A program made the position numbers and the translations under genes. A stretch of 64,000 bases of DNA from Hymenobacter setariae (lineage in GTDB: Bacteria > Bacteroidota > Bacteroidia > Cytophagales > Hymenobacteraceae), in contig NZ_VMRJ01000002.1 of the NCBI RefSeq assembly GCF_007713685.1, forward strand, positions 310,001 to 374,000, read 5' to 3'. Below are positions 8,920 through 18,519 of the stretch, one piece after another. Position 1 is the stretch's first letter. Every line of letters starts with the position of its first letter. A model generated the notes under the pieces. That model searched no databases. It worked only from the letters and a program-made list of their open reading frames with translations, and was not told where the DNA came from.

Positions 8920-9708
8920 ATGGATTTTTACTCGGCCTGTACCGCCCCAGTTGCGCTTAGCCCAGGCGAAAATACTCAGCCCGAGCCAGTGTCGGGCTCT
9001 AAGCGCCTGCATGTGCAGCGCCTAGGCCTCGTGCCTTACGTACCTACCTGGGACTTGCAAGAGCAACTACTCGCTGACACATTAGCCATTAAGGCCGCCA
9101 ACCGCCAGGCCGAAGTTGATGGCCAAGCCGTACAGCCCACGCCCAACCATGTGCTTTGTTGCCAGCATCCGCCCACTTATACCCTAGGCAAGAGTGGTAA
9201 GCCCGAGCATCTGCTGCTCGACGAAGCGGCCTTGGCAGCGCATGGTGCTACTTTCCACCACATCAACCGCGGGGGCGACATCACTTTTCACGGGCCGGGC
9301 CAGCTAGTGGTGTATCCCTTGCTCGACCTCGAAAACTTCCGCGCCGATATCCACTGGTACCTGCGGGCACTGGAAGAGGCCGTCATTCAAACGCTCATGC
9401 TATATGGGCTGCGGCCTGGCCGCATTGCTGGGCTCACTGGCGTGTGGCTCGACTGGGAGGAAGGTGCGCCCAACCCACGCAAAATCTGCGCGATGGGCGT
9501 GCGCTGTAGCCGTTGGGTAACTCTGCACGGCCTAGCACTTAATGTCAATACGGACCTCAGCTACTTTGGTCACATTGTGCCTTGCGGTATTGCCGACAAA
9601 GCCGTAACCTCGCTGCAAGCAGAGCTAGGGCACGCCGTAGCCATCGAAGAGGTGCAAGAGCAACTGCTTGAGCGGTTACGCGAGCAGTTAGGTGCTAGCT
9701 TTGATTAA
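8920..9708 (+). CDS. lipB: Octanoyl-ACP:protein N-octanoyltransferase (lipoate biosynthesis)
   Basis: Transfers octanoyl from acyl carrier protein to lipoyl domains, the first step of endogenous lipoate synthesis. The 262-residue protein shows RGGDITFHGPGQ (from 117), the conserved Lys in KICAMGV (Lys188) and the acyl-thioester Cys in PCGI (Cys222), in the usual order. About 30 extra residues precede the domain. The ATG at 8920 is chosen over an in-frame TTG at 8905. It is divergent from yraN, and no lipA is adjacent. Lipoylated complexes are the partners of the LpdA encoded at the start of the window. Confidence 0.95.
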   Translation: MDFYSACTAPVALSPGENTQPEPVSGSKRLHVQRLGLVPYVPTWDLQEQLLADTLAIKAANRQAEVDGQAVQPTPNHVLCCQHPPTYTLGKSGKPEHLLLDEAALAAHGATFHHINRGGDITFHGPGQLVVYPLLDLENFRADIHWYLRALEEAVIQTLMLYGLRPGRIAGLTGVWLDWEEGAPNPRKICAMGVRCSRWVTLHGLALNVNTDLSYFGHIVPCGIADKAVTSLQAELGHAVAIEEVQEQLLERLREQLGASFD

Positions 9709-9892
9709 GGCGGTTGGGGTGGCGGCACCTAGGGCAGAAAGAGTTGTGATTTATAAAGTTTTTACTTGCTAGACAGGCAGCTGTGCAGCTGCTGTTGAGT
9801 ATAAATTGAACAGGCCGCCGGTTCTTTTTAAACCAGCTGCCGCTTCTTATTGATTAAGGTTAGCGCCCCCTGGTACGCGGCCATACTGCCTC

Positions 9893-10324
9893 ATGAAACA
9901 AGATATTCCTTTTGAGCCCGTGGTGGGCGTTTCTATTGCGATTGTACCCGATGCCGAGTCCACAGATGCCCCACTTGGCGAAACGGGCGTAGCTACTTGG
10001 CAGGTGTTTTTGTTAAATAACAACGAGTTCTCGCTTGAGACTGTCATCATTTCCTCGGAAGGGTACGGTACGCAGCCCGATGGCCAAGCTGTTCGCACGT
10101 CAACCCTACGCTATCATTTTCCCGAAATAGCACCGTACTCGGCCACGCCCATCGAGCTTATCGACCCAGCTGTGTTTCATCTCACCAACCAGTATTGGGT
10201 GAGCTACTACCGCGATGGCCAGATTTTCGACAAGAAGTTTGTGTTTGTTCCCGACTCCATCGTGCCCGCCAACTTTAGCCGCCTCGACCTGCTCGACGGC
10301 CAGGCTGGCGTGTTGCACGGCTAG
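9893..10324 (+). CDS. Conserved-looking hypothetical protein, 143 aa
   Basis: I cannot name a domain. It is a soluble, beta-rich protein without a signal peptide. Residues 10-45 alternate hydrophobic and polar positions (GVSIAIVPD, then WQVFLLNNNEFSLETVIISS), and the C-terminal half ends in DKKFVFVPDSI...FSRLDLLDG. It has the feel of a small conserved cytoplasmic Bacteroidota protein, but this is an impression. It starts at an ATG and sits 83 bases before the WecA-like gene on the same strand, so the two could be cotranscribed. Confidence 0.7.
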   Translation: MKQDIPFEPVVGVSIAIVPDAESTDAPLGETGVATWQVFLLNNNEFSLETVIISSEGYGTQPDGQAVRTSTLRYHFPEIAPYSATPIELIDPAVFHLTNQYWVSYYRDGQIFDKKFVFVPDSIVPANFSRLDLLDGQAGVLHG

Positions 10325-10407
10325 AATGGGAGGCGCCTCCGCTGTGGAGTGCTAGTTAGTTCGCCGTTTCTGTTTTTGCTTGTTGTTGTCCTTGCTGCCT
10401 TTGCGCT

Positions 10408-11481
10408 ATGAACCACACTCTTAGTATTTATTTAGCCTTGGCCGCGTTGTGGGCGTTGCTCGTAGCCATGTTCGCGGTGCCCTCCATCGTGTTCATTGCG
10501 CACCTCAAAAACCTGCTCGACACACCCAATGGCCGCACGGTGCACCAGTCCTTAACACCGCGGCTGGGTGGGGTAGCCATCTTCGCGGGCTTCATGTCAG
10601 CGCTCACCATTTTTGCGCCTCTTGGCAACGGAGTGCAGCAATTGCTGGCAGGCTGCATCATCCTTTTTTTCGTGGGGCTTAAGGATGATATGGTGACCAT
10701 CTCGGTGATGAAAAAATTTATCGGCCAGCTGCTGGCAACCGGCGTGGTAATGATAATGGCCGATGTGCGCATCACCAGCTTTCAAGGCATTCTAGGTATT
10801 GAGACCTTACCCATGGGCTTCAGCTACGGTTTCACGTTTGTGGTCATCGTGGGGGTTACCAACGCCATTAACCTCATCGATGGTCTAGATGGTCTGGCAG
10901 GCACAATGGTCTTAATAATTAGCAGCACTTTTGGATATTATTTCTATCGCTACGGCGGGCCCACGTACAGCAACTATGCTTTTGTAGCAGTGTGCCTTAT
11001 TGGGGGTATGCTTGGCTTTTTGCGCTATAACTTTCATAAAGCCAGTATCTTCATGGGTGATACCGGGTCGCTAGTATGCGGCTTTATCGTTTCCATATTG
11101 GCTATCCAATTTATTGAGATGGGCAATGGAATAGGGCAGCCTTTCGGCAATGTGGCGCCTGCCGTGACCCTAGGTATCTTGTTCGTGCCTCTATTTGATA
11201 CACTGCGGGTCTTCACTCTACGGGCACTAGCGGGCAAGTCGCCTTTTGCTCCTGACAAAAACCACGTTCACCACCGCATCATGGCCTTAGGCTTTTCCCA
11301 GATTAGCACAGTGCTTTTGCTAGGCTTGCTCAGCGTGGTAGTTACCTTATTTGTAATCAGCTTTACGCAACTAGGCAACCTAGCGCTTATCGGGATATTA
11401 GTAGTCTTTGGAATACTATTAAGTGTGTTTCTGGGAGTCTATCAAAGTCGGGTTGCTCGGCGGCAGGTGGCATCTTCATAG
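10408..11481 (+). CDS. MraY/WecA/TagO-family glycosyl-1-phosphate transferase
   Basis: A 357-residue polytopic membrane enzyme that transfers a sugar-1-phosphate from UDP-sugar to undecaprenyl phosphate to start cell-surface polysaccharide synthesis. Motifs in order are PRLGGVAIF (51-59), the Mg-binding pair LKDDMV (Asp93/Asp94), NAINLIDGLDG (152-162), FMGDTGSL, and the cytoplasmic DKNHVHHR typical of WecA/TagO rather than MraY. About ten membrane segments are visible. No glycosyltransferase cluster is adjacent, so the polymer is unknown. The DUF4271 gene begins directly after its stop. UDP-GlcNAc is the likely but unproven donor. Confidence 0.9.
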   Translation: MNHTLSIYLALAALWALLVAMFAVPSIVFIAHLKNLLDTPNGRTVHQSLTPRLGGVAIFAGFMSALTIFAPLGNGVQQLLAGCIILFFVGLKDDMVTISVMKKFIGQLLATGVVMIMADVRITSFQGILGIETLPMGFSYGFTFVVIVGVTNAINLIDGLDGLAGTMVLIISSTFGYYFYRYGGPTYSNYAFVAVCLIGGMLGFLRYNFHKASIFMGDTGSLVCGFIVSILAIQFIEMGNGIGQPFGNVAPAVTLGILFVPLFDTLRVFTLRALAGKSPFAPDKNHVHHRIMALGFSQISTVLLLGLLSVVVTLFVISFTQLGNLALIGILVVFGILLSVFLGVYQSRVARRQVASS

Positions 11482-11482
11482 C

Positions 11483-12697
11483 GTGCGTACGGTAGCAATA
11501 ACATGGTGGAAAGGATACCTGTGGCGGCTAGCCCTACTAGTAGTCTGCCTAGGTATGGCTGTAGCCAGCCGGGCGGCTGAGTATCGCCCGTTACCCCCAG
11601 CACCTACCCCTGGTCTTTCTGCTGATAATTGGCTGCTGCATGATGCGCTACATAATCGGCTTATTCTTTACTTGCCCGGCTATCATGCGCCTGCGCATGC
11701 CTATTACCAATGGGTGCGCCTGCAAGCGGGGCAACCGTTGCCCCTTTCCTTCGCGGCGCAGCCAGGGCTGAGCGTATTCATCGATAATCGACTAGTTTTT
11801 AGGGCTAGCAAAGCTGGCGCGTACACCATCGACCTAGGGCGTAGCCTACCACGCCAAGCAACTGCTGCGCATCTATTGGCCGTATGGCAGCCTGATGGCT
11901 TCCCAGCTATTGGGTCCTTCACCGCCGCGCCGGCCCTAGAGTCAACTCCTAAAGGAGCTATGGCTGTTACCAGTGCACCAGTACGCACTACTAACCTAGC
12001 ACGCCCTCAGCAGGCAACACTTCAAAGTCAGTCCTTGCTATTGGGGCTCTTAGTAGTAGGGCTGCTCTATGGTATTGTGCGTAGTGCCTACCCTGCTGGC
12101 CTAGCGCGGGTACTACAAATAGCGGACTTTATGGGGACATCTGCCGATGCACCAAGTTTTTTAGTGCGCCCAGCATTCACGCTACTAAATCTAGTGCTGA
12201 CCCTCCTGTTTGCACTCTCGCTGTCGCTTTTATTGACCGCTTTACATACAGATTTCAGTAGCCTTCCGCTAGTTAATCAGTTGCTCAAAGTACCTGAGTC
12301 GGCCACATTAGCCCGCGTAGGGTTATACGCTGGACTTATTGTCGCCTTCATGCTAGGTAAGTTTCTGATAGTTGAGGCTTTAAGTTACATCTTCGACCTA
12401 AGGCCTTTAGCCACTATCCATTACCGCGAATTTTTGCGCACTACACTGCTCCTAGGGTTGTTGATTCCGGTAGTGTTGCTGCTACTGCTGAGCTTGAACG
12501 CTTACTGGCCATACGTTGTTAAAATCGCTAATGGCTTTGTCCTAGTTTTGCTCACTGTGACAGTATTACGGGTAGCTCGTACGCTTCACCAGCATACATC
12601 GCTGCTTAATCTTCATTTGTTCGCGTACCTTTGTGCTACCGAAATACTGCCCCTAGCAGTACTACTTAAGCTCATCGTGTTCACATACCCTGACTAA
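11483..12697 (+). CDS. DUF4271 domain membrane protein
   Basis: A 404-residue protein if the GTG at 11483 is used, one base after the preceding stop. The longer frame from 11423 would overlap the WecA-like gene by 59 bases. It has an N-terminal signal-like segment, a periplasmic beta-rich part (to about residue 160), one isolated membrane segment near 190, and a C-terminal block of five to six membrane helices that forms the DUF4271 domain (VRPAFTLLN, then YREFLRTTLLLGLLIP). The function is unknown. In Bacteroidota this family is typically next to hemD, as here. The start codon is uncertain. Confidence 0.82.
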   Translation: MRTVAITWWKGYLWRLALLVVCLGMAVASRAAEYRPLPPAPTPGLSADNWLLHDALHNRLILYLPGYHAPAHAYYQWVRLQAGQPLPLSFAAQPGLSVFIDNRLVFRASKAGAYTIDLGRSLPRQATAAHLLAVWQPDGFPAIGSFTAAPALESTPKGAMAVTSAPVRTTNLARPQQATLQSQSLLLGLLVVGLLYGIVRSAYPAGLARVLQIADFMGTSADAPSFLVRPAFTLLNLVLTLLFALSLSLLLTALHTDFSSLPLVNQLLKVPESATLARVGLYAGLIVAFMLGKFLIVEALSYIFDLRPLATIHYREFLRTTLLLGLLIPVVLLLLLSLNAYWPYVVKIANGFVLVLLTVTVLRVARTLHQHTSLLNLHLFAYLCATEILPLAVLLKLIVFTYPD

Positions 12698-12758
12698 AGT
12701 AGGCTGCTGTAGCCTCTGCATTCAGTCTATTGCTTTAGCGTTACCCTTATTTATTCTT

Positions 12759-13583
12759 ATGGCCGAGAGCGCAGCACAGCCGGGTCTGAACCGGCACGCC
12801 AAGCCCATCCGCAGCATTCTGGTTACCCAACCGAAGCCCGCCACTGATGTTTCGCCTTACTCGCCGTTGGCCGAAAAATATGGTATCCGGGTTGATTTCC
12901 GCGAATTCATCGATGTACAGGCCGTGCCGTACAAAGAGTTTCGGAAGGAGAAGATTAACATCTTGGAGTACTCAGCGGTAATTTTTACCAGTCGTAACGC
13001 TGTTGACCACTTCTTCCGCATTTGCCAAGAAGCTAAGTTGGAAATGCCGGCCGAGATGAAGTACTTCTGTATTTCGGACCAGACTGCCAATTACCTGCAG
13101 AAATATATTGTGCTGCGCAAGCGCAAACTTTTTGTAGGTCTACGTACTGCCGCCGACCTATTTGACGTTATTAAGAAGCACAAAAGCGAGAAGTTTTTGT
13201 ATCCTTGCTCTGATATCCGTAAAGATGACTTGCCTGAGTTTATGCGGGCTAATAATCTTAAGTTTACGGAGGCCGTCATTTACCGCACAGTAGCTAGCGA
13301 CCTGTCCGATTTGTCAGATGTGAAGTACGATTGCTTAGCGTTTTTTAGCCCTTCTGGCATAAGCTCGCTATTCGTAAACTTCCCCGATTTTGTGCAAGAT
13401 GGTACCCGCATTGCGGCCTTTGGACCTACCACAGCCAAAGCCGTCCGTGACGCCGGGCTTATTCTTGACATAGAAGCTCCTATGCCTAATGCGCCCTCAA
13501 TGACGGGTGCTATCGAAGCCTATATCCGTCAGCATGCCTTGGTACCAGGTACCAGCGCCGATAAGGCTAAGGGGGCTAGTTGA
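12759..13583 (+). CDS. hemD: Uroporphyrinogen-III synthase
   Basis: Cyclises hydroxymethylbilane with inversion of ring D to give uroporphyrinogen III in heme and siroheme synthesis. HemD is poorly conserved, but the 274-residue protein shows the usual two-domain layout: SILVTQPKP with LAEKYG near the start, VIFTSRNAVDHFF (about 73-85), the second-domain AFFSPSGISSLF, and RIAAFGPTTAKAV near the end. It sits 61 bases after the DUF4271 gene and 154 bases before the PorP-like gene. The position between DUF4271 and type IX secretion genes is a recurring Bacteroidota arrangement. No other heme genes are nearby. Confidence 0.88.
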   Translation: MAESAAQPGLNRHAKPIRSILVTQPKPATDVSPYSPLAEKYGIRVDFREFIDVQAVPYKEFRKEKINILEYSAVIFTSRNAVDHFFRICQEAKLEMPAEMKYFCISDQTANYLQKYIVLRKRKLFVGLRTAADLFDVIKKHKSEKFLYPCSDIRKDDLPEFMRANNLKFTEAVIYRTVASDLSDLSDVKYDCLAFFSPSGISSLFVNFPDFVQDGTRIAAFGPTTAKAVRDAGLILDIEAPMPNAPSMTGAIEAYIRQHALVPGTSADKAKGAS

Positions 13584-13663
13584 TAGGATAGAGGCCGCAT
13601 AGATAGAAACCGAGACCCGAGCTACTTACCTAAGTCGGCTGCGTATAGCAGCCATTTAGTAGT

Positions 13664-13671
13664 TACATTTG
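13664..13671 (+). promoter_or_regulatory. Candidate -7 element (TAnnTTTG) for the PorP-gldKLMN run
   Basis: TACATTTG matches the consensus, 66 bases before the PorP-like start. No good -33 element is visible. Confidence 0.4.
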
Positions 13672-13737
13672 AAAGCGAGGCGTCTTTTCGTTTTCGCTAT
13701 GCTTGCCCTATTTTCTCTGCCTCCTCTCCTAATCCGT

Positions 13738-14739
13738 ATGAAGGGAATTATACTTGCCCCTCTGCTGCTCTTGGCAGCAGCAGGTACCTCTATGGCCCAG
13801 CAGCAGCCGCAGTTCACGCATTACGGCTTCAACGGCATGTACCTGAATCCAGCTTATGCTGGTATAAAGGGCCAAACGGAAGTTACTATAATTGGTCGCT
13901 ACCAATATTTTAACCTCAGCAATACTCAAGGGGATGACAATGGCTCGCCCCGCACCGGTATGGCTTCGTTTTCGGTACCCATCTTACCCCTTAGTGGGGG
14001 AGTAGGCCTAGTAGTTTATTACGACCAGACCGGGCCCGTAAAAACGACTAACGGAGCGCTATCCTATTCACAGCATATTAAGCTTGGCCGCGGTCAGTTG
14101 GGTATTGGCATCCAGGGCACGTATACCTACCTAGGTAATGGCACTTACCGAGCTATCGACCCCAACGATATTAACGTGCCTGCTCAAGGAGCATCGGACC
14201 ACAAATTTGACGCGGGGGCTGGGGTTTGGTACGAAAGTCCAAAATTTTACGCGGGACTTAGTGCCAACAATTTATTCCGTTCACAGTATACGTTCCGCAG
14301 TAACGGTATCACAGGTATCGCTAGCCAATATTTAGGTGAGAACCATGCCTACTTCACGGCGGGCTACAATATTGAAGCATCCTCCTCCGTTGTCGTGACA
14401 CCGACAATACTTGCCAAAGCGGTATTGCCGGGTAGCTACAGCACTAAAAGTAAATATGATAACCAGCACAATTATTCGTTTGAAACAGGAGTGCGTGCCA
14501 CTCTCGACGACCGATTCTGGGCTGGGTTGAACTATCGGTACGATGAATCCATTGCCGGACTGGTGGGAGCCAGCTTCGGCCCTGACAATCGGTTCCGCAT
14601 TGGTTATGCATTTGACTTTGTCGCTTTTCACCAGGATGCTCTAGCCTTGAGTTCGCACGAAATCATGCTTTCGTTACGTATGCCTAAGGTTGGTTTAATT
14701 ACTCGTCCTGCGATTCGAACCCCTCGCTACAGCTTTTAG
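13738..14739 (+). CDS. PorP/SprF-family type IX secretion outer-membrane protein
   Basis: A 333-residue secreted beta-barrel protein with a signal peptide (hydrophobic core, cleavage near SMAQ). The diagnostic start QQQPQFTHYGFNGMYLNPAYAG is characteristic of the PorP/SprF family, followed by repeated aromatic barrel strands and ending near MLSLRMPKV. PorP links the type IX machinery to the outer membrane. SprF paralogs serve individual large adhesins, and many genomes hold several copies. Its place directly upstream of gldKLMN matches the porPKLMN order of Porphyromonas and suggests the core PorP. The ATG at 13738 is chosen; the in-frame TTG at 13669 gives an implausible double leader. Confidence 0.9.
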   Translation: MKGIILAPLLLLAAAGTSMAQQQPQFTHYGFNGMYLNPAYAGIKGQTEVTIIGRYQYFNLSNTQGDDNGSPRTGMASFSVPILPLSGGVGLVVYYDQTGPVKTTNGALSYSQHIKLGRGQLGIGIQGTYTYLGNGTYRAIDPNDINVPAQGASDHKFDAGAGVWYESPKFYAGLSANNLFRSQYTFRSNGITGIASQYLGENHAYFTAGYNIEASSSVVVTPTILAKAVLPGSYSTKSKYDNQHNYSFETGVRATLDDRFWAGLNYRYDESIAGLVGASFGPDNRFRIGYAFDFVAFHQDALALSSHEIMLSLRMPKVGLITRPAIRTPRYSF

Positions 14740-14969
14740 TCCTATTTTGAACTAAGGGTTGGAAAAAGATAAAATCTTTGTAAAGAAATATTTTTCTCTC
14801 AAAAAAAGCCTTTTTTAGCCTTCTGAGGCGTTTTTTCTATTTTCAGGAACAAATAACTACACTCGTATGTCCGGCCAATATTGCAGGTCGACTTGAAATA
14901 GTGTAGATTTGCCAGACGATAAGATACGCCCTGCTAACACCTGGATATACAATTAGTCTTTTCTTTATT

Positions 14970-15989
14970 ATGAAAAAAATTCTGGCACTACCCCTCCTGG
15001 CCCTTTCCGGGTTACTCATGGGTGGGTGTTTTACAAAAAACTATCAGGGTGACTTGGTAGGCGCGGAGGACCGGCCGATTTTTAATCCACAAGATGTTCC
15101 TTTTGGCATGGTTCCTTGCCCAGGGGGGACATTCCATATGGGACAAACCGACCAGGACATTTCGGCCTCCATGGTAAACATGAATAAGCAAGTAACTATC
15201 GCTGGCTTTTACATGGACGAGACTGAAATCACGAACAATGAATATCGTCAGTTCGTGAGTGCTATCATGCAGGACTCGGTAGAGGCCCTAGGGGAAGACT
15301 ATATTAAGACTGAGCTGTATCCGGATACTACTGTATGGGTGCGTGACTTTACTTATCATATGGGTGACCCGCTGCTAGAATACTATTACTCGCATCCAGC
15401 CTTTGATGACTACCCAGTGGTAGGTGTAGACTGGTTCGCTGCCAAGTACTTCTGCAACTGGCGTACTAAGTATAAGAACACTACTAACGAGGAGCGTGGA
15501 GAGGCTCCACTTCCTAACTTCCGCTTGCCTTCGGAAGCAGAATGGGAGTACGCGGCCCGTGGTGGCCGCGAAGGTGCTACATTCCCTTGGGGTGGCCCTT
15601 ATGTGCGCAATACACGTGGGTGCATGCTAGCGAACTTTAAGCCTGGCCGTGGTGATTATGCGTCGGATGGCTTCGCTTATACTTCGGAAGTAGGCTCTTA
15701 CTTCCCCAACGACTTCGGCCTATATGATATGGCTGGCAATGTGTCAGAGTGGTGCGACGATGCTTACATGGAAGCCTCAGTACCCGTGGTTTGGGATTTG
15801 AACCCCACTAACCCTGACGATAACGAGCCCCGCAAAGTAGTGCGCGGTGGTTCCTGGAAAGATATCCAGTATTTCCTTGAGACTGGCACTCGCAATTTCG
15901 AATATCAAGATTCTTCGCGTTCATACATCGGCTTCCGTTGCTCCATGATTCAAATTGGTATGGGCACTAACCGTAGCTTGAACCGATAA
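14970..15989 (+). CDS. gldK: Gliding motility / type IX secretion lipoprotein GldK (PorK)
   Basis: A 339-residue outer-membrane lipoprotein that, with GldN, forms the periplasmic ring of the type IX secretion system. The lipobox LMGGC puts the lipidated Cys at position 20. The rest is a formylglycine-generating-enzyme-like (SUMF1) domain: GGTFHMG, DETEITNNEYR, FRLPSEAEWEYAARGG, GNVSEW and VVRGGSW, ending in SYIGFRC. The catalytic use of this fold is not expected in GldK. It is followed by gldL, gldM and gldN on the same strand with short gaps, a canonical operon. The 230-base leader before it is A/T-rich and may hold a weak terminator or separate promoter. Confidence 0.96.
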   Translation: MKKILALPLLALSGLLMGGCFTKNYQGDLVGAEDRPIFNPQDVPFGMVPCPGGTFHMGQTDQDISASMVNMNKQVTIAGFYMDETEITNNEYRQFVSAIMQDSVEALGEDYIKTELYPDTTVWVRDFTYHMGDPLLEYYYSHPAFDDYPVVGVDWFAAKYFCNWRTKYKNTTNEERGEAPLPNFRLPSEAEWEYAARGGREGATFPWGGPYVRNTRGCMLANFKPGRGDYASDGFAYTSEVGSYFPNDFGLYDMAGNVSEWCDDAYMEASVPVVWDLNPTNPDDNEPRKVVRGGSWKDIQYFLETGTRNFEYQDSSRSYIGFRCSMIQIGMGTNRSLNR

Positions 15990-16049
15990 TCCATCCCAAT
16001 AGCATCACCACACCATTTCACTTATTTTTTAAAGTTTTCTACAATCACA

Positions 16050-16865
16050 ATGGCAGCTAAAGGTAATTTTTTCTTCGATAAAGTAATGCCGATGGTCTAC
16101 GGCATCGGGGCAGCGGTAGTAATCGTTGGGGCACTATTCAAAATTCGTCACTTGCCAGGTGCCGACCTCATGCTTACGGTTGGTCTGCTAACTGAAGCCG
16201 CTATATTCTTCCTAAGCTCCTTCCAGCCTCACGCCAAAGAAACTGATTGGTCGCTGGTATATCCTGAGTTGAGCGAAGGCTATGACCCCTCTAGCAACGA
16301 CAACCGTTTCCGCGACGCTAAAACGCCTGCTCCGAACGGCCTGACTGGCAAACTAGACGACATGCTAAAAAACGCTAACGTGACGCCCGAAGCCCTCACC
16401 AACCTAGGTCAAGGTCTGAATCGTCTTAGCGCTACTACGGCTCAGCTGGGCCAGCTAGGCGAAGCCACCAACGTAACCGAAGAATACACTCAGAAAGTAC
16501 GCACTGCTGCTCAGTCATTGGAGCGTATTAACGAAGCGTACTCTAATACTGTAGAAGCTGTATCGGCTATGTCTAACGCTACGGGTGATGCCAAGGAATA
16601 TCATCTGCAAGTGCAAAACGTAACTAAGAATCTAGGCGCACTGAATGCAGTGTATGAAATGGAACTACAGGATGCCAACACGCATTTGAAGTCCATGAAC
16701 CAGTTCTACGGTACCCTAGGCAAAGCCATGGAGAACATGGTACAAGCTGGCAAAGATACTGAGAGCCTGCAACACCAAGTAGCCGACCTAACTGGCAATC
16801 TGTCGTCGCTCAACCGCGTGTACGGTAATATGCTAAACGCCATGCGCGCTGGTGCAATCAGCTAG
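16050..16865 (+). CDS. gldL: Type IX secretion / gliding motor protein GldL (PorL)
   Basis: A 271-residue inner-membrane protein. Two membrane helices lie at about 14-32 and 40-57, separated by the short loop FKIRHLPGAD, and a long cytoplasmic coiled coil follows (from about 100). GldL and GldM form the proton-driven motor of the type IX system. The Glu in the second helix (LLTEAAIFF) is in the place of the proposed proton-pathway residue. It lies 60 bases after gldK and 51 bases before gldM. The first residues (MAAKGNFFFDKVMPMVYG) match the family closely. Confidence 0.96.
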   Translation: MAAKGNFFFDKVMPMVYGIGAAVVIVGALFKIRHLPGADLMLTVGLLTEAAIFFLSSFQPHAKETDWSLVYPELSEGYDPSSNDNRFRDAKTPAPNGLTGKLDDMLKNANVTPEALTNLGQGLNRLSATTAQLGQLGEATNVTEEYTQKVRTAAQSLERINEAYSNTVEAVSAMSNATGDAKEYHLQVQNVTKNLGALNAVYEMELQDANTHLKSMNQFYGTLGKAMENMVQAGKDTESLQHQVADLTGNLSSLNRVYGNMLNAMRAGAIS

Positions 16866-16916
16866 TTATATAAGAGTACCTATCTCAATTAATTATCACT
16901 ATAGCGAGACTATCTG

Positions 16917-18497
16917 ATGGCATCAGCTAATGAAACGCCGCGGCAGAAGATGATTGGCATGATGTATCTCGTGCTAACAGCTCTTCTGGCGCTCAACGTT
17001 AACTCCGCAATTCTACAAAAATTTAAGCTCATTGACGACAGCTTAGTTGACGTTAATGCTAAGACTGATAAAGCTGCCGACGGCACGGTAAAAGGCATTC
17101 AGGAAGCGGTAGCTAAAAACCGTAACCAAGCAGCCGACCAGCAGGTGCTGAAGCAGAGCGAAGAAATTCGTGAGAAAACCAAGGAGATGGTCGCTTATAT
17201 CGACCAGGTGCGCGACAAGCTGATTGCTGCCACCGAAAACTCTAAGGCTGGTGACTTTCACAACATGGAAGCTACCGACAAAGTAGCTATCACCATGCTT
17301 GGCGGTGCTAAGAATGGCCTAGCCTACCCCCTCAAGGATAAGCTGAATGGCTACGCTGATTTCATTAAACAGTACGTGCCTGATGCTGCTCCACTAGCTC
17401 TCGATGCCAAGGTTGACCCAAAGGTGACGGATAAAGAGCAGAAAGGAAAAAACTTTGCTGAGTTCAACTTTGAGAATACGCCTGTAGTTGCTGCGCTGGC
17501 CGTGCTAAGCCAGAAAGAGACAGAGGTATTGAAGTACCAAGCTGATGCTTTGCAAAAGCAAGCCGAGAAAGTCGGTGCTAAAACCATCGTGTTCGACAAA
17601 CTGGGTGCTTTTGCTTCGGCTGAATCGAATACGGTAGCTGCTGGTACCAAATACAAAGCTGAGCTGTTCTTGACTGCTGCCGCTAGTGGCCTCAAGCAGA
17701 ACATGACTTACAACGGCAGCCCGCTGTCCGTTGACCCTAAGAGCAACCACGGTAAGATTGAATTTACGGCCCGCCCTGGCAACTTTGACGCTGCTGGCAA
17801 TGCTAAAGCTAGCTGGACGGGTACCATCAAAATCAATCAGAATGGCCGTGATACCACATTCCGCGTGACGGTACCTTACACCGTAACTAAGCCGGTAATG
17901 CAGATTCAATCGGCTTCGGTACAGGCACTGTACTACCGTTGCGGTAACAAACTGAGCGTGCAAGTGCCAGCCCTAGGTGCTCAATATCAGCCTAGCTTCT
18001 CGGCTTCGGGTGCTTCGGTAATCACGGGTCAGAAGGGTGAAGTAACGCTTGTGCCTAATGCTCGTGAGGTAACGTTGAACGTGAGCAGTGGTGGCAACGC
18101 CATTGGTTCGCAAAACTTCAAAGTTCGCCCAATTCCGAACCCTACCATTGACTGCTATGTTGGCGGCCAAAAGGCTAACGAAAAGCAGGGCACGCCTGGC
18201 ACTGCTATCCGTACCATCACTTTGAAAGCAGTACCTGACCCCGGTTTCGCCACCTTCTTGCCTGAAGATGCTCGCTACCGCGTATCACGTTTTACTGCTG
18301 TGCTCGCTCGTGGTAAGCGTCCTGTTATCGGTCCGAAAACCATTAACGGTGCACAAGGTGACATGAGCGACATGGTGAATGCCTATAAAGAAGGTGACCG
18401 CCTTTACATTGAAGTGCTAGGTGTGCAGCGTAACAACTTCCAAGGACAAGTGGAAGATGTGAATATGACCCGCACGTTCAACATTCCGTTGCAATAA
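16917..18497 (+). CDS. gldM: Type IX secretion / gliding motor protein GldM (PorM)
   Basis: A 526-residue protein with a short cytoplasmic N-terminus (ETPRQKMIGMMYLVLTALLAL) leading into a single membrane helix at about 15-32, then a large periplasmic part. That part begins with an alpha-helical domain (to about 220), followed by three beta-rich domains that span the periplasm towards the GldK/GldN ring. The helix pairs with GldL to form the motor. It begins 51 bases after gldL, and gldN follows after 22 bases. The length is normal for the family, with no frameshift. Confidence 0.96.
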   Translation: MASANETPRQKMIGMMYLVLTALLALNVNSAILQKFKLIDDSLVDVNAKTDKAADGTVKGIQEAVAKNRNQAADQQVLKQSEEIREKTKEMVAYIDQVRDKLIAATENSKAGDFHNMEATDKVAITMLGGAKNGLAYPLKDKLNGYADFIKQYVPDAAPLALDAKVDPKVTDKEQKGKNFAEFNFENTPVVAALAVLSQKETEVLKYQADALQKQAEKVGAKTIVFDKLGAFASAESNTVAAGTKYKAELFLTAAASGLKQNMTYNGSPLSVDPKSNHGKIEFTARPGNFDAAGNAKASWTGTIKINQNGRDTTFRVTVPYTVTKPVMQIQSASVQALYYRCGNKLSVQVPALGAQYQPSFSASGASVITGQKGEVTLVPNAREVTLNVSSGGNAIGSQNFKVRPIPNPTIDCYVGGQKANEKQGTPGTAIRTITLKAVPDPGFATFLPEDARYRVSRFTAVLARGKRPVIGPKTINGAQGDMSDMVNAYKEGDRLYIEVLGVQRNNFQGQVEDVNMTRTFNIPLQ

Positions 18498-18519
18498 GCT
18501 TTTAATTATCTTCTCTATT

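Noticed and set aside
10428..10775. Minus-strand frame opposite the WecA-like gene
   Set aside because: A shadow of a gene with intact motifs; no own domain.
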